A stretch of 64,000 nucleotides of DNA, taken from NCBI GenBank assembly GCA_036337035.1, contig JAYZFC010000005.1, positions 62,001 through 126,000 on the forward strand, written 5' to 3'. The position numbers were made by a program, and so were the translations under genes. Below the pieces are notes generated by a model that was not told the DNA's origin, searched no databases, and worked only from the letters and a program-made list of their open reading frames with translations. The number at the start of each line of letters is the position of its first letter. Positions within the stretch are counted from its first letter, which is position 1. Shown here in pieces: positions 27,533 to 37,112 of this stretch. The stretch is from TMED78 sp036337035 (lineage in GTDB: Bacteria > Pseudomonadota > Gammaproteobacteria > Steroidobacterales > Rariloculaceae).

Positions 27533-28279
27533 CTAAAACTTAACATTATCTGGTCCAGAATACTGCTCTCTTGTAGTTGCAGGAAAAAGGTACCACTCAA
27601 AATACTGGCCATATAATCTAGCATTTGCTCTTAATAAATAAAAACCTTCAACAATATGAGCAAATCTTATTGGGCCTAAATCTACAGAATCAAAACCTAA
27701 GGCTTTTATTAGCGCCATAACCGTTAATTTTGCAGAACGATCATTCCCAACAACTGGAATTGTAATTGGATATTTAACTAAGTCAGGATTTGCCATAGTA
27801 TCTGCTCCTAAAGTATTGAATGCCTTGACTACTTTAGCCTCTGGAGCTAGATTTTGTATTTTCTCTGATATTGACATATTCGAAGGATAATCTGCAAACC
27901 CATCATCAGATATTATTCTAGGGTTTATTGGATCAATGATTATTTTTCCAGATAAATCACCTAAATTCCTTACTACTTCTTCAGCTACATTCCATGGAAC
28001 AGCAATAATGACAATCTGTGCATCTTGTGCGGCTAAATTCTGTGAAGTAGCTGAAGAATTAGGCCCTGTTTTTTCAACTAATAACTTAACAGAATCACTT
28101 TGAGGATTTCTTGAGCCGTATATAACCTTATGACCGAGGTTAGCAATTTTAGGACCTAAAGCACTTGAGACTGATCCAGTACCAATTAAAGCAACAGTTT
28201 CTGCGGAAATACTTATAGAAAATCCAAGCAGAAAAAAAAGAATAAATAGATTTGTTTTAGCTAATTTATTAATAATCAT
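27533..28279 (-). CDS. Exported NADP/F420-type oxidoreductase-like protein
   Basis: Rossmann-fold protein related to NADPH:F420 reductase-like (NpdG, F420-dependent NADP oxidoreductase) proteins. The dinucleotide motif is GTGSVSSALGPKIANLGH, then VIYGSRNP, VIIAVPW, IDPINP and VVKAFNT. Unusually, a clear signal peptide (residues 1-26, ending SISAE) precedes the Rossmann start. This implies a periplasmic or membrane-tethered nucleotide-binding protein, unless it is retained. Length 248 aa. Substrate unknown. It begins 30 bases after the aminotransferase stop on the same strand. Confidence 0.75.
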   Translation of the reverse strand: MIINKLAKTNLFILFFLLGFSISISAETVALIGTGSVSSALGPKIANLGHKVIYGSRNPQSDSVKLLVEKTGPNSSATSQNLAAQDAQIVIIAVPWNVAEEVVRNLGDLSGKIIIDPINPRIISDDGFADYPSNMSISEKIQNLAPEAKVVKAFNTLGADTMANPDLVKYPITIPVVGNDRSAKLTVMALIKALGFDSVDLGPIRFAHIVEGFYLLRANARLYGQYFEWYLFPATTREQYSGPDNVKF

Positions 28280-28309
28280 TCCTCACCTCATATTTTATAA
28301 ATTTAAAAA

Positions 28310-29500
28310 TTAGAGCACCTCTATTATAGAGCTTACTATTTTATCTACATTCTTCACATTTACACCAGCTATATTAATACGACTAGATTCAACCATATAA
28401 ATATGGAAATCTTCTCTTAATTTTACTATCTGATCCTTAGTGAGGCCTAAAAAAGAAAACATCCCATTTTCTCTCTCAATAAAGGAAAAGTCTTTAGGGG
28501 AGTTTTTCTCCTTCATTTTATTTACAAACAATCTTCTAGTTGAATTTAATCGATCTCTTATTTCACCTACCTCTTTTTTCCATAAGTCTCTTAACTCACT
28601 ATTATTTAAAATATATCCAACAATTGCCGCACCGTGATCTGGCGGCATTGAATATACGCCCCTAGCTATATTAGAGACATTTTCTAAAACTAGCTCTGAT
28701 ATAGTCTTATCTTTAGATACGATACTTATAGCTCCAACTCTCTCTTTATATAACCCAAAGTTTTTAGAGCAAGAAGAAACTACGAATACTTCTGGCAAGA
28801 GGTCAGCCATAAACCTAACGCCGAAAGCATCTTTCTCTATACCATCTCCTAAGCCCAAATAAGCTAGATCAATAAATGGAATAAGATTATTTTTTTTTAA
28901 CACATATCCTAATTCTTTCCATTGCTCATTAGAAAGATCAGCTCCGCTAGGATTATGACAGCAGCCATGAAGTAAAATTAAATCTCCCTCATTGGCTCTA
29001 TCAATTTCAGATAACATTAAATCAAAATCAATTAAATGACTTTCATAATTATAATATGGATATTGCTCTATAGTTACGCCTGATAACTTAAGCAAGGGAG
29101 AATGGTTTGGCCAAGAAGGATTACCAATCCACACCTTAGCTTTACTATTTGATCTAACAATTAAATGAGCGGCTATACATAAGCCTCCGCTTCCACCAGG
29201 TGTCTGAATAGTAGAAACTCTTCCTGACTCAATAGCCTGATGGTTCTTTCCAAATATTAAGTTTTGGATACTTGAATTAAAGATAGAGTTTCCTGAAATT
29301 GATACGTAACTTTTTGTTTCTTGCGCTTCAATTAATTGTGCTTCTGCCTTTTTTACACTATCTAATATGGGAGTGATTCCATTTTCATCCTGATAAACCC
29401 CTACGCTCAAGTCAATCTTCTCGTTATTGCTATCTGCTCTAAATAACGCCATTATCCCTAAAATTGCGTCCTTAGATATAGGTTTTAAATTTTCTAGCAC
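28310..29500 (-). CDS. Aspartate/aromatic aminotransferase (AspC/TyrB family)
   Basis: Class I PLP aminotransferase of the AspC/TyrB subgroup. The N-terminal block is ILGIMALFRADSNNEKIDLS with VGVYQDENG, the PLP region is HGCCHNPSGADLS, and the Schiff-base lysine is K246 in SCSKNFGLY. The C-terminal carboxylate-binding Arg is in SSRINIAGVN. It likely interconverts aspartate or aromatic amino acids with 2-oxoglutarate; which one dominates is not visible. Starts with GTG at 29500. Divergent from the TauE-type gene. Confidence 0.88.
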   Translation of the reverse strand: MLENLKPISKDAILGIMALFRADSNNEKIDLSVGVYQDENGITPILDSVKKAEAQLIEAQETKSYVSISGNSIFNSSIQNLIFGKNHQAIESGRVSTIQTPGGSGGLCIAAHLIVRSNSKAKVWIGNPSWPNHSPLLKLSGVTIEQYPYYNYESHLIDFDLMLSEIDRANEGDLILLHGCCHNPSGADLSNEQWKELGYVLKKNNLIPFIDLAYLGLGDGIEKDAFGVRFMADLLPEVFVVSSCSKNFGLYKERVGAISIVSKDKTISELVLENVSNIARGVYSMPPDHGAAIVGYILNNSELRDLWKKEVGEIRDRLNSTRRLFVNKMKEKNSPKDFSFIERENGMFSFLGLTKDQIVKLREDFHIYMVESSRINIAGVNVKNVDKIVSSIIEVL

Positions 29501-29574
29501 AATTGACCTTTTTAAAAAATAATATTGGATAAAAAAATAGATATTCAGCTAGAATAGATATTAAATATTTTATA

Positions 29575-30366
29575 TTGTTTTATCAATTCTTCTCTATTTG
29601 GATATTTATATTGGAATATATTACTCTAGAAAATTTACCGATAATAGTATTAGCGTCAATCCTTGCAGGTGCCTTAAATGCGATAGCTGGAGGAGGAACG
29701 CTAATTTCCTTCCCTACTCTAATTTATATTGGTATTCCGCCTATTTATGCTCACACAACTAATGTTGCAGCAGTAATTCCAGGGCATTTAGGGGCGCTAC
29801 TAGGGTATAAGAAAACTTTATCAAAAATTAATCATACCCTCCTTATCAAGCTTATAATAATATCTGGAATATCTGCTTTTTTTGGCTCACTTATCTTAAT
29901 AAATACTAACGAAAACACATTCGGTAACCTTGCCCCTATACTCTTACTTATAACAACAGTATTATTTATTATCAGTCCTTATATAAATAAAAAAATAATT
30001 AATAATAATATAGGTTCAGCTATTCAAAATTTAGGACTTACTTTTGTTAGTTCATATGGCGGTTTTTTCAATGGTGGCCTTGGTATTGCATTAATATCAG
30101 TTTTTTCACTTAACAAGAAAAATAAGATTCATGAAATTATTGCTATAAAATCAGTGCTAGCATTTGTAATAACGATTGTATCTGTAATATCTTTCGCATT
30201 TGCTAATTTTATTAGATGGGAGGTTTCTATGATAATGATTATATTTACCTCAATGGGTGGTTACTTTGGAGCTAAATTAGCACAAATTCTAGATCAAAAA
30301 ATAGTTAGATTCTTTGTGATATTTATTGGTCTGTTAATGAGCTTTTTATTATTTATCAAATCTTAA
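29575..30366 (+). CDS. TauE/SafE-family membrane transporter
   Basis: Integral membrane protein (about eight segments, 263 aa) of the TauE/SafE anion-exporter family, often linked to sulfite or sulfonate export. The hallmark is ILAGALNAIAGGGTLISFPT near the N-terminus, with the repeat counterpart GGFFNGGLGIALIS in the middle. Substrate unknown. The start is uncertain: TTG at 29575 is listed, while TTG at 29611 (MEYITLENL) gives a more family-like length. Its TAA overlaps the candidate ATA start of the next gene. Confidence 0.82.
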   Translation: MFYQFFSIWIFILEYITLENLPIIVLASILAGALNAIAGGGTLISFPTLIYIGIPPIYAHTTNVAAVIPGHLGALLGYKKTLSKINHTLLIKLIIISGISAFFGSLILINTNENTFGNLAPILLLITTVLFIISPYINKKIINNNIGSAIQNLGLTFVSSYGGFFNGGLGIALISVFSLNKKNKIHEIIAIKSVLAFVITIVSVISFAFANFIRWEVSMIMIIFTSMGGYFGAKLAQILDQKIVRFFVIFIGLLMSFLLFIKS

Positions 30367-31577
30367 TAAAGGTCGCAAAAAAAATTATTAATAATAAAAA
30401 AATTAATCTAGCTGAATTTGTATCACTTATGGCTTTACTCCAGTCTCTAGTTGCTCTTTCTATTGACTCCATGTTACCTGCACTTTCTATTATTGGATCC
30501 GAGCTACAAGTAAAAAATATCAATAATAATCAATTAATTATTTCTTTTTTATTTATTGGATTTGCTATTGGTCAGCTAATCTATGGGCCTATTTCAGATG
30601 TAATTGGAAGAAAAAAACCTATGTATTTTGGCTTGATACTTTTCATTTTAGGGACCATCATATCAATGACGTCAACAAGCTTTAAATTAATGATAGTTGG
30701 TAGAATTTTGCAAGGCTTTGGTGCTGCTGCACCTAGAGTTATTAGCCTTGCCTTAGTAAGAGACCAGTATGAAGGACGTCAAATGGCAAAAATTTTGTCC
30801 TTCATCATGTCTGTTTTTATCCTTGTGCCAATACTTGCGCCTTCAATAGGTCAAGCAATACTTTTCTTCAGTAACTGGAGAGCAATTTTTAGTCTACTCC
30901 TAGGACTATCTATAATTGCATTTTTTTGGCTTTTGTTTAGACAACCAGAAACATTACCATCATCTAAAAGAAAACCTATCTCAGCTAATTTTTTTCTGAG
31001 CTCTTTCAAAGAATGTATAAATAATAAAAAAACGCTTGGGTATACTGTAGTAGCTGGGCTTATATTTGGCGCTTTTATGGGTTACTTAAATTCAGCTCAA
31101 CAAATTTTACAAATACAGTACAATCTGGGGGTGCAATTTCCTATTTATTTTGGAATTTTTGCACTTTCAATTGGCCTTTCTTCATTTACAAACTCTCAAA
31201 TAGTTATGCGTTATGGCATGCGATTGATATGTTGGAAAGCACTTCAAATACTTAGTACAAGTTCAATAATTTTTTTATTTTTTTCATTACATCATCTGGG
31301 TTCTCCCCCTCTCTGGTCATTAATGATGTGGGGAATTATTACTTTTTTTTGTTTGGGTGGCTTATTCAGTAATTTTAATACTTTAGCTATTGAGCCTATG
31401 GGTCACATAGCAGGAACAGCTTCTGCAATAATTGGGTCTGCTACAACTATAATAGCCTTAATTCTTGGAGCCTCTATTGGGCAGCTATATAACGGGACAG
31501 TTATTCCATTATCATTTGGATTCACTTTGCTTGGTTTAATATCAATACTAATAATGAAAAAAACTGATAATATATAA
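30366..31577 (+). CDS. MFS drug-resistance-type transporter (Bcr/CflA family), probable ATA start
   Basis: Twelve-segment major facilitator resembling Bcr/CflA multidrug efflux proteins, with motif A GPISDVIGRKKPMYFG and the GFGAAAPRVISLALVRD region. The first ATG (30429) falls in the middle of the first transmembrane helix. Upstream in frame are KKINLAEFVSL and a lysine-rich cytoplasmic start, with no ATG, GTG or TTG back to a stop at 30306. ATA at 30366 overlaps the TauE stop as TAATA, mirroring the common TAATG junction, so I list it. Substrate unknown. Confidence 0.72.
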   Translation: MKVAKKIINNKKINLAEFVSLMALLQSLVALSIDSMLPALSIIGSELQVKNINNNQLIISFLFIGFAIGQLIYGPISDVIGRKKPMYFGLILFILGTIISMTSTSFKLMIVGRILQGFGAAAPRVISLALVRDQYEGRQMAKILSFIMSVFILVPILAPSIGQAILFFSNWRAIFSLLLGLSIIAFFWLLFRQPETLPSSKRKPISANFFLSSFKECINNKKTLGYTVVAGLIFGAFMGYLNSAQQILQIQYNLGVQFPIYFGIFALSIGLSSFTNSQIVMRYGMRLICWKALQILSTSSIIFLFFSLHHLGSPPLWSLMMWGIITFFCLGGLFSNFNTLAIEPMGHIAGTASAIIGSATTIIALILGASIGQLYNGTVIPLSFGFTLLGLISILIMKKTDNI

Positions 31578-31616
31578 TTATAATTTCAAAAAATTTAGAT
31601 AATATAGGTAACTACT

Positions 31617-33731
31617 ATGAGTACTGAAATTAGAAAATTAAAATTGAGAATAATTAACTTTTTAATAATTTCTTGCCTACTAATGGTCAATACTCTTGTA
31701 GCCCAAGAAATTAAGCTAGCTCCTCCATTTAGTAGTAAAGAACTTGTAGATTTACCAAAGAATAACTGGATAACGAATGGGGGCAATGTTTACAACCAAA
31801 GGTTTTCTCCCTTAGATCAAATAAATAAATCTAATGTTGCTGACATTAAAGGTGTTTGGCGAACAAGATTAAATGGTTCAGGTCTCGGAGCTAAATATTC
31901 AGGTGAAGCTCAACCGCTTGTATACGATGGTATAATTTATGTAATTACTGGAAATAATGATGTATTTGCAATTAGTGTTGATACAGGAGAAATAATTTGG
32001 GTATATGAGGCCCATCTTGAAGAAACTATTGATCCAGAAATACCCACAACTATATGCTGTGGCTGGACAAGTAGAGGTGTAGGCCTTGGGAATGGTAAAG
32101 TATTTGTAGGTCAACTGGATGGAAGGTTAGTAGCTCTTGATCAAAAAAATGGTAGCATTATCTGGGATATTCAGGCAGAAAATTGGCAAGATGGTTTTAC
32201 TATTACTAGCGCTCCTCTTTACTATAATGACCTAGTTATTACTGGATTTGCTGGAGGAGAGTTTGGCACAAGAGGTAGGGTTAAAGCTTATAATGCGAAT
32301 GATGGTTCCCTAGAATGGACTTTTTATACTATACCTGGACCTGGAGAGTTTGGTCATGATACATGGCCACAAGATAGTGATGTCTATCTTTATGGAGGAG
32401 CGCCAGTCTGGCAAACACCTGCAGTTGATCCTGAACTAGATTTAATTTACTTTTCTACTGGTAATGCCGCTCCTGATTTCAATGGAATTGTAAGGCCAGG
32501 TGATAATCTTTTTTCTGTATCTATAGTTGCTATAGAAGCAAGCACAGGAAAATACAAATGGCACTTTCAACAGGTTCATCATGATATATGGGACTATGAT
32601 TCACCTAATCCCGTAGTTTTATTTGATGTAGAAATCGATGGAAAAATTCATAAAGCACTTGCAGAAGCGAGTAAAACAGGTTGGTTTTATATTTTAAATA
32701 GAGAAGATGGTACACCCTTGATAGGCATTGAAGAAAAACCTGTAATGCAAGAACCAAGACAAGCAACATCATTAACCCAACCCTTTCCGATAGGTGATGC
32801 CTTTGTCCCTCAAAAGGTCGAAATTGCCCCTGAAGGATACCCACCACTTGTCAACGAAGGAAAAATATTTACACCCTTCATGGAAGAGGGAAGAGTTGTG
32901 ACTCCAGGGGATGACGGGGGTGCTAACTGGCCACCAAGTGCATATGATCCAAGAACTGGGTTAATGTATGTTTGTGCAACTGATCATATGTCTTTTTTTA
33001 GAGGTGGATATGAGGGAGAAGATTTACCTTTTGTCAGCGGGGAGAGGTTTTTAGGAGGAAGGTTCGGTGGAGTCCCATTTCAAAGATCAGGAATTATTGC
33101 TGCTATGGACATGCGAACTAATAAAATTGTATGGCGCCAAAGACTTAGGGATCCATGCTATAGTGGCTTTCTATCTACTGCTGGAGATATAGTTTTTCTT
33201 GGAAGGAATGATGGTAGATTGACTGCTCTAGATTCTTCAGATGGTTCATTACTTTGGGAATTTCAAACTGGGGCAGGTATGAACGCTCCTACCAGTACAT
33301 TCGAGTACAATGGAAAACAATACTTAGTCGCCTATTCTGCTGGAAATCTTTTCATGGGGTCAAAAAGAGGTGATAGTGTTTGGCTCTTTTCTCTTGATGG
33401 AACTATAGAACAAGTAAATCAACAAGAAGATTCTATGGCTGCTAATCAACAAAATTTAGTTACGCTAAATACAACATCACAAATTGAAAGTTTTACTGAT
33501 AAAGACAAAGGTAAAATACTTTACGATGGTGTTTGTGCTTTTTGTCATGGTATTGATGGATCTGGCGGACATGGTGGAGGAACAACACTAGCTAATGCAA
33601 CAGATCTTGGTGTCATCGTTAACCAGATAACAAATGGATTAAATGCAATGCCTGGTTTTGGACTATCCTTAAGTACCGAAGATATTAATAATATAAGTGC
33701 TTATGTACTAGAAGATCTTTCCCCTGAGTAA
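31617..33731 (+). CDS. PQQ-dependent quinohemoprotein alcohol dehydrogenase-like
   Basis: Periplasmic PQQ enzyme, 704 aa, with a signal peptide ending VAQ, an eight-bladed propeller and a C-terminal cytochrome c domain (CAFCH, C640-H644, likely Met678 ligand). The vicinal cysteines are C147-C148. The presumed catalytic Asp is D326 in HHDIWDYD, with another Asp at 328. An Asp at that +2 position is linked to lanthanide use in XoxF/ExaF-type enzymes, but also occurs in glucose dehydrogenase-like proteins. The substrate may be an alcohol or sugar. No pqq synthesis genes are in the window. The stop overlaps the next ATG (TAATG). Confidence 0.87.
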   Translation: MSTEIRKLKLRIINFLIISCLLMVNTLVAQEIKLAPPFSSKELVDLPKNNWITNGGNVYNQRFSPLDQINKSNVADIKGVWRTRLNGSGLGAKYSGEAQPLVYDGIIYVITGNNDVFAISVDTGEIIWVYEAHLEETIDPEIPTTICCGWTSRGVGLGNGKVFVGQLDGRLVALDQKNGSIIWDIQAENWQDGFTITSAPLYYNDLVITGFAGGEFGTRGRVKAYNANDGSLEWTFYTIPGPGEFGHDTWPQDSDVYLYGGAPVWQTPAVDPELDLIYFSTGNAAPDFNGIVRPGDNLFSVSIVAIEASTGKYKWHFQQVHHDIWDYDSPNPVVLFDVEIDGKIHKALAEASKTGWFYILNREDGTPLIGIEEKPVMQEPRQATSLTQPFPIGDAFVPQKVEIAPEGYPPLVNEGKIFTPFMEEGRVVTPGDDGGANWPPSAYDPRTGLMYVCATDHMSFFRGGYEGEDLPFVSGERFLGGRFGGVPFQRSGIIAAMDMRTNKIVWRQRLRDPCYSGFLSTAGDIVFLGRNDGRLTALDSSDGSLLWEFQTGAGMNAPTSTFEYNGKQYLVAYSAGNLFMGSKRGDSVWLFSLDGTIEQVNQQEDSMAANQQNLVTLNTTSQIESFTDKDKGKILYDGVCAFCHGIDGSGGHGGGTTLANATDLGVIVNQITNGLNAMPGFGLSLSTEDINNISAYVLEDLSPE

Positions 33732-34582
33732 TGTATAGAAGTCTTCTATTTATACCTGGTAATAAAGAAAATATGCTTCTTAAAGCATTATCATTCTGTC
33801 CAGATGTCTATGTCCCTGATATGGAAGATTCTGTTATTGATAAAGAAAAATCTAACGCGAGAAATATAATTAGTAGCTTTATACCAAAGCTATATAAAAA
33901 AAGAATTCCTATCATTCCTAGAGTTAATTCACTTGATACGGATTTTGTAGAAGATGATATAGAATCAATTATTAGCCCTAATATAGAAGGCATATCTATA
34001 GGAAAAATTAGAAAGCCTAAAGACATAAAAGAATTAGATAAAATTTTATCTAAACACGAAAAGATAAAAAAAATTCCTATTGGTTCAATTAAGATTATAC
34101 CTTGGTTGGAATCTGCAGAAGCTATTATAAATAGCTATACTATTTGTGTTTCTAGCAAAAGAATTTCTGCTGTAGCTTTTGGTGCGGAAGACTACACACA
34201 TGATATGGGAATAAATAGACTTGAAGATAACTCTGAGATTCAATATGCAAAAAATATTATCTCTGTTTCAGCTAGAGCAGCAAAAATAATTGCTCTTGAT
34301 ACACCTTTCTTTAAATATAAAAATAATGAAAAGCTAAAGAAAGATTGTCAGAAGTCTAAAGAAATCGGTTTTAGAGGTAAATTTGCTATTCATCCTAATC
34401 AAATTGAAACTATAAATAACACCTTTCTCCCATCTAAAGAAGAAATATTAGAAGCAAAAGAGATAATCTCTGCATATGAAAAAGCTGAAAAGAAAGGCAG
34501 AGGATCTACTTCTTTAAAGGAAGAGGTAATAGATATACCAGTAGTTAAAAGGGCTAAAGCTTTACTTAATCAGATCAAATAA
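33731..34582 (+). CDS. HpcH/HpaI aldolase / citrate lyase beta (CitE-like) family protein
   Basis: TIM-barrel lyase of the CitE/malyl-CoA lyase family, 283 aa. The family motifs are MYRSLLFIPGNKE, VPDMEDSV, IPRVNS with the CoA-binding Arg, and VAFGAEDYTHDMG with the metal-binding acids. The C-terminal GFRGKFAIHPNQI is typical. It probably cleaves a malyl-, citramalyl- or similar CoA ester. There are no citrate lyase alpha or gamma genes here, so it is not a classical CitE. Translationally coupled to the PQQ dehydrogenase gene by a one-base overlap. Confidence 0.83.
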   Translation: MYRSLLFIPGNKENMLLKALSFCPDVYVPDMEDSVIDKEKSNARNIISSFIPKLYKKRIPIIPRVNSLDTDFVEDDIESIISPNIEGISIGKIRKPKDIKELDKILSKHEKIKKIPIGSIKIIPWLESAEAIINSYTICVSSKRISAVAFGAEDYTHDMGINRLEDNSEIQYAKNIISVSARAAKIIALDTPFFKYKNNEKLKKDCQKSKEIGFRGKFAIHPNQIETINNTFLPSKEEILEAKEIISAYEKAEKKGRGSTSLKEEVIDIPVVKRAKALLNQIK

Positions 34583-34586
34583 CTCA

Positions 34587-35474
34587 CTACCTCAAGTGGC
34601 TATCAAAAAAAGCTAAGGATCTTTCCCATGCTAAATTAGCTGAATCTTCATCATATCTTGGAGTAGTATCATTATTAAAGCCGTGCTGTGCACCATTATA
34701 AATATAGGATTCATAAACTTTTCCTGCTGAGTCTAGTGCATCTCTAGAAGGAGGCCAGCCAGAATTAATCCTCTCATCTAACTCAGCAAAATGAAACTGC
34801 ATAGGTGCATTAATGTTTCCGACATCGCTAGGAGATGGAGAGGTTCCATAAAAAGGCACCGCTGCTCTCAAGCTAGGAATATTTACTGCAAGCAAGCCTG
34901 AAATTGAGCCCCCGAAACAAAAACCTATGCAACCAACATTCCCATTACAGCTATTATGCGACTGAAGAAAATTAACCGAAGCAATAAAGTCTTGAAGAAT
35001 TTTTGAGCGATCTAGATCTGCAAATAATGTTCTTGCAGTATCTTCGTCACCAGGATATCCACCAACAGATGAAAGCCCATCTGGTGCAAAAGCTAGATAA
35101 CCCTCTAAACCTAACCGCCTTACAATATCCTCAATATGTGGATTTAATCCTCTATTTTCATGGATAACAATAATTCCAGGAAGAGGGTCAGTAGATTGTT
35201 GAGGTTTTGCCATATATCCTCGAATTGCCCCATAGCCAGCAGGCGAATCAAATGTCTCATAAGAAGTACTTAATCGGCTATCATCAGGATTAACTTGTTG
35301 GCCCATAGCAAAATCAGGACTTAAATTTTTTAGTAGTGTTGCTGAAGTTACACCGCCAACAGTATAAGCTGCTGCTCTATCAAGAAAGTCTCTTCTACTT
35401 AACATGCCATGGACATAGCCATCAAATAATTTAAGAACTTCTGGATGAAAATCTGTTGATTGTTTTCTTTTCAT
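34587..35474 (-). CDS. Dienelactone hydrolase family protein with Tat-like leader
   Basis: Alpha/beta hydrolase related to dienelactone hydrolase (YghX type), 295 aa. The nucleophile is C186 in GFCFGG, with D233 in ELDERI and H264 in AQHGF completing the triad. E106 in HENRGL is the conserved Glu. A twin-arginine pattern SRRDFLDRAA (from residue 26) and the hydrophobic segment after it suggest Tat export. Convergent with the lyase gene, four bases apart. Substrate unknown. Confidence 0.85.
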   Translation of the reverse strand: MKRKQSTDFHPEVLKLFDGYVHGMLSRRDFLDRAAAYTVGGVTSATLLKNLSPDFAMGQQVNPDDSRLSTSYETFDSPAGYGAIRGYMAKPQQSTDPLPGIIVIHENRGLNPHIEDIVRRLGLEGYLAFAPDGLSSVGGYPGDEDTARTLFADLDRSKILQDFIASVNFLQSHNSCNGNVGCIGFCFGGSISGLLAVNIPSLRAAVPFYGTSPSPSDVGNINAPMQFHFAELDERINSGWPPSRDALDSAGKVYESYIYNGAQHGFNNDTTPRYDEDSANLAWERSLAFFDSHLR

Positions 35475-35515
35475 TTTTACACCTAAAAATAAATGTGAAA
35501 TAAACTTAACAGAAA

Positions 35516-37102
35516 TTATTCAGGAAATAAAGATGTATCTTGTGCGTTATTACTGGGTAAAGGAAAATCGGTATTATAATGCCCACCCCTACTCTCGTGC
35601 CTTTTACTAGCAGAATCAATAATTAACCTAGAAACTTTTATCATATTATTTATTTCAAGAATTTCTATATTGATAGATCCAGATAAAAAATATTTAGATA
35701 CCTGCTTTTCTAGATCATATATCAATGAAGATGCTTTTTTTAAAGAATGTTGAGATCTAATAATACCAACATTATTCCACATCAACTCCCTAAGTTGGAA
35801 TGTCTTTTCTTTAATTAAACTTGAATAGGCTAGATTCTGAATATTTATGTTGCTTTCAGGTTTAGGCATGCTCTTTAAATAATTTTCCTTGGATTTAATC
35901 TTAATCTGATTGCTAACAGCTTTAGAGAAAGAAAGAGCTTCTAATAAAGAATTACTAGCTAACCTATTTGCTCCATGCAAGCCAGTAAAACTACACTCTC
36001 CAACTGCATATAAACACTGTAAATCTGTCTGGCCAAACTTATCTGCAGTTACGCCTCCACATGTGTAGTGAGCTGCTGGGGTAACTGGAATAGGTTCTTG
36101 AGTTATATCTAAACCATAATCTATACATAACTTAAATATATTGGGAAATCTTTTTTTAACTTCACTCGATGGCTGATGACTAATATCGAGATAAACATAA
36201 TCTATATTATTATTAATCATCTCAGAATGAATTGATCTAGAGACTATATCTCGTGGAGCTAACTCAAGTCTATTATCATATCTCTCCATAAAAGACGATC
36301 CGTCTGGCAATACAAGCTTTCCTCCTTCTCCTCTCAAAGCTTCGCTTATAAGGATTGATGGTGCTTTTTGATAGTGTAGGCAAGTTGGATGAAATTGAAT
36401 GAATTCCATATTTGAAATGCTACACCCAGCTCGCCATGCCATTGCAATGCCATCTCCCATTGATTTATTAGTAGAGTGTGAATAAAGCGCCGAGGCTCCA
36501 CCTGTAGCTAAAACAAATGCATTTGCCCACAATATCTGTATTTTAGTTTCTTCAACTTTAAAAAAGCTTATGCCTACACATCTATTTTTTCCACTAATGG
36601 ATAATTGCTTTGTTGTTATAAGATCAACAACAAAGCAGTCCTCGATAAGGGTAATGTTTTTATTATTGCGAACTCTTTCAGAAAGTCTGCTCATAACTGC
36701 AATCCCAGTAGCATCATCAGAGTGAACGATTCTTCTTTGACTATGACCACCCTCTCGCATTAAATGTAAATCTCTGTTGCTATCATTCTTTGTAAACTTT
36801 ACCCCATTGTCTTCTAACCATTTAATACACTCAGGGCCTTCCTGAATAACCTTCTTTACTGTTTCAGAATCACAGAGCCCTGCACCTGCCTCTAGTGTAT
36901 CCGAATGGTGTAAATCAAAAGAATCTTCTGAATCTATTACTGCTGCTATACCGCCTTGAGCATAATAACTAGTCGTCTTATAGAGCTTATTTTTTGTCAG
37001 GATAGTAACTTGATTGCCCTCATCTGCTAACCTAAGGGCTGTGCTTAAGCCAGCAATACCAGCACCAACAACAATTGTAGAATCTGAGCTTGCAATATTC
37101 AT
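35516..37102 (-). CDS. nadB: L-aspartate oxidase NadB
   Basis: FAD enzyme making iminoaspartate from aspartate for NAD synthesis. The FAD loop is VVGAGIAGLSTAL near residue 11. The family blocks YYAQGGIAAV, QFHPTCLH, RDIVSRSI, AAHYTCGGV and GLHGANRLASNSLLEAL are present. Length 528 aa is typical. It follows nadA by 10 bases on the same strand, forming a nadAB operon. Confidence 0.95.
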   Translation of the reverse strand: MNIASSDSTIVVGAGIAGLSTALRLADEGNQVTILTKNKLYKTTSYYAQGGIAAVIDSEDSFDLHHSDTLEAGAGLCDSETVKKVIQEGPECIKWLEDNGVKFTKNDSNRDLHLMREGGHSQRRIVHSDDATGIAVMSRLSERVRNNKNITLIEDCFVVDLITTKQLSISGKNRCVGISFFKVEETKIQILWANAFVLATGGASALYSHSTNKSMGDGIAMAWRAGCSISNMEFIQFHPTCLHYQKAPSILISEALRGEGGKLVLPDGSSFMERYDNRLELAPRDIVSRSIHSEMINNNIDYVYLDISHQPSSEVKKRFPNIFKLCIDYGLDITQEPIPVTPAAHYTCGGVTADKFGQTDLQCLYAVGECSFTGLHGANRLASNSLLEALSFSKAVSNQIKIKSKENYLKSMPKPESNINIQNLAYSSLIKEKTFQLRELMWNNVGIIRSQHSLKKASSLIYDLEKQVSKYFLSGSINIEILEINNMIKVSRLIIDSASKRHESRGGHYNTDFPLPSNNAQDTSLFPE

Positions 37103-37112
37103 GAATAATAAT

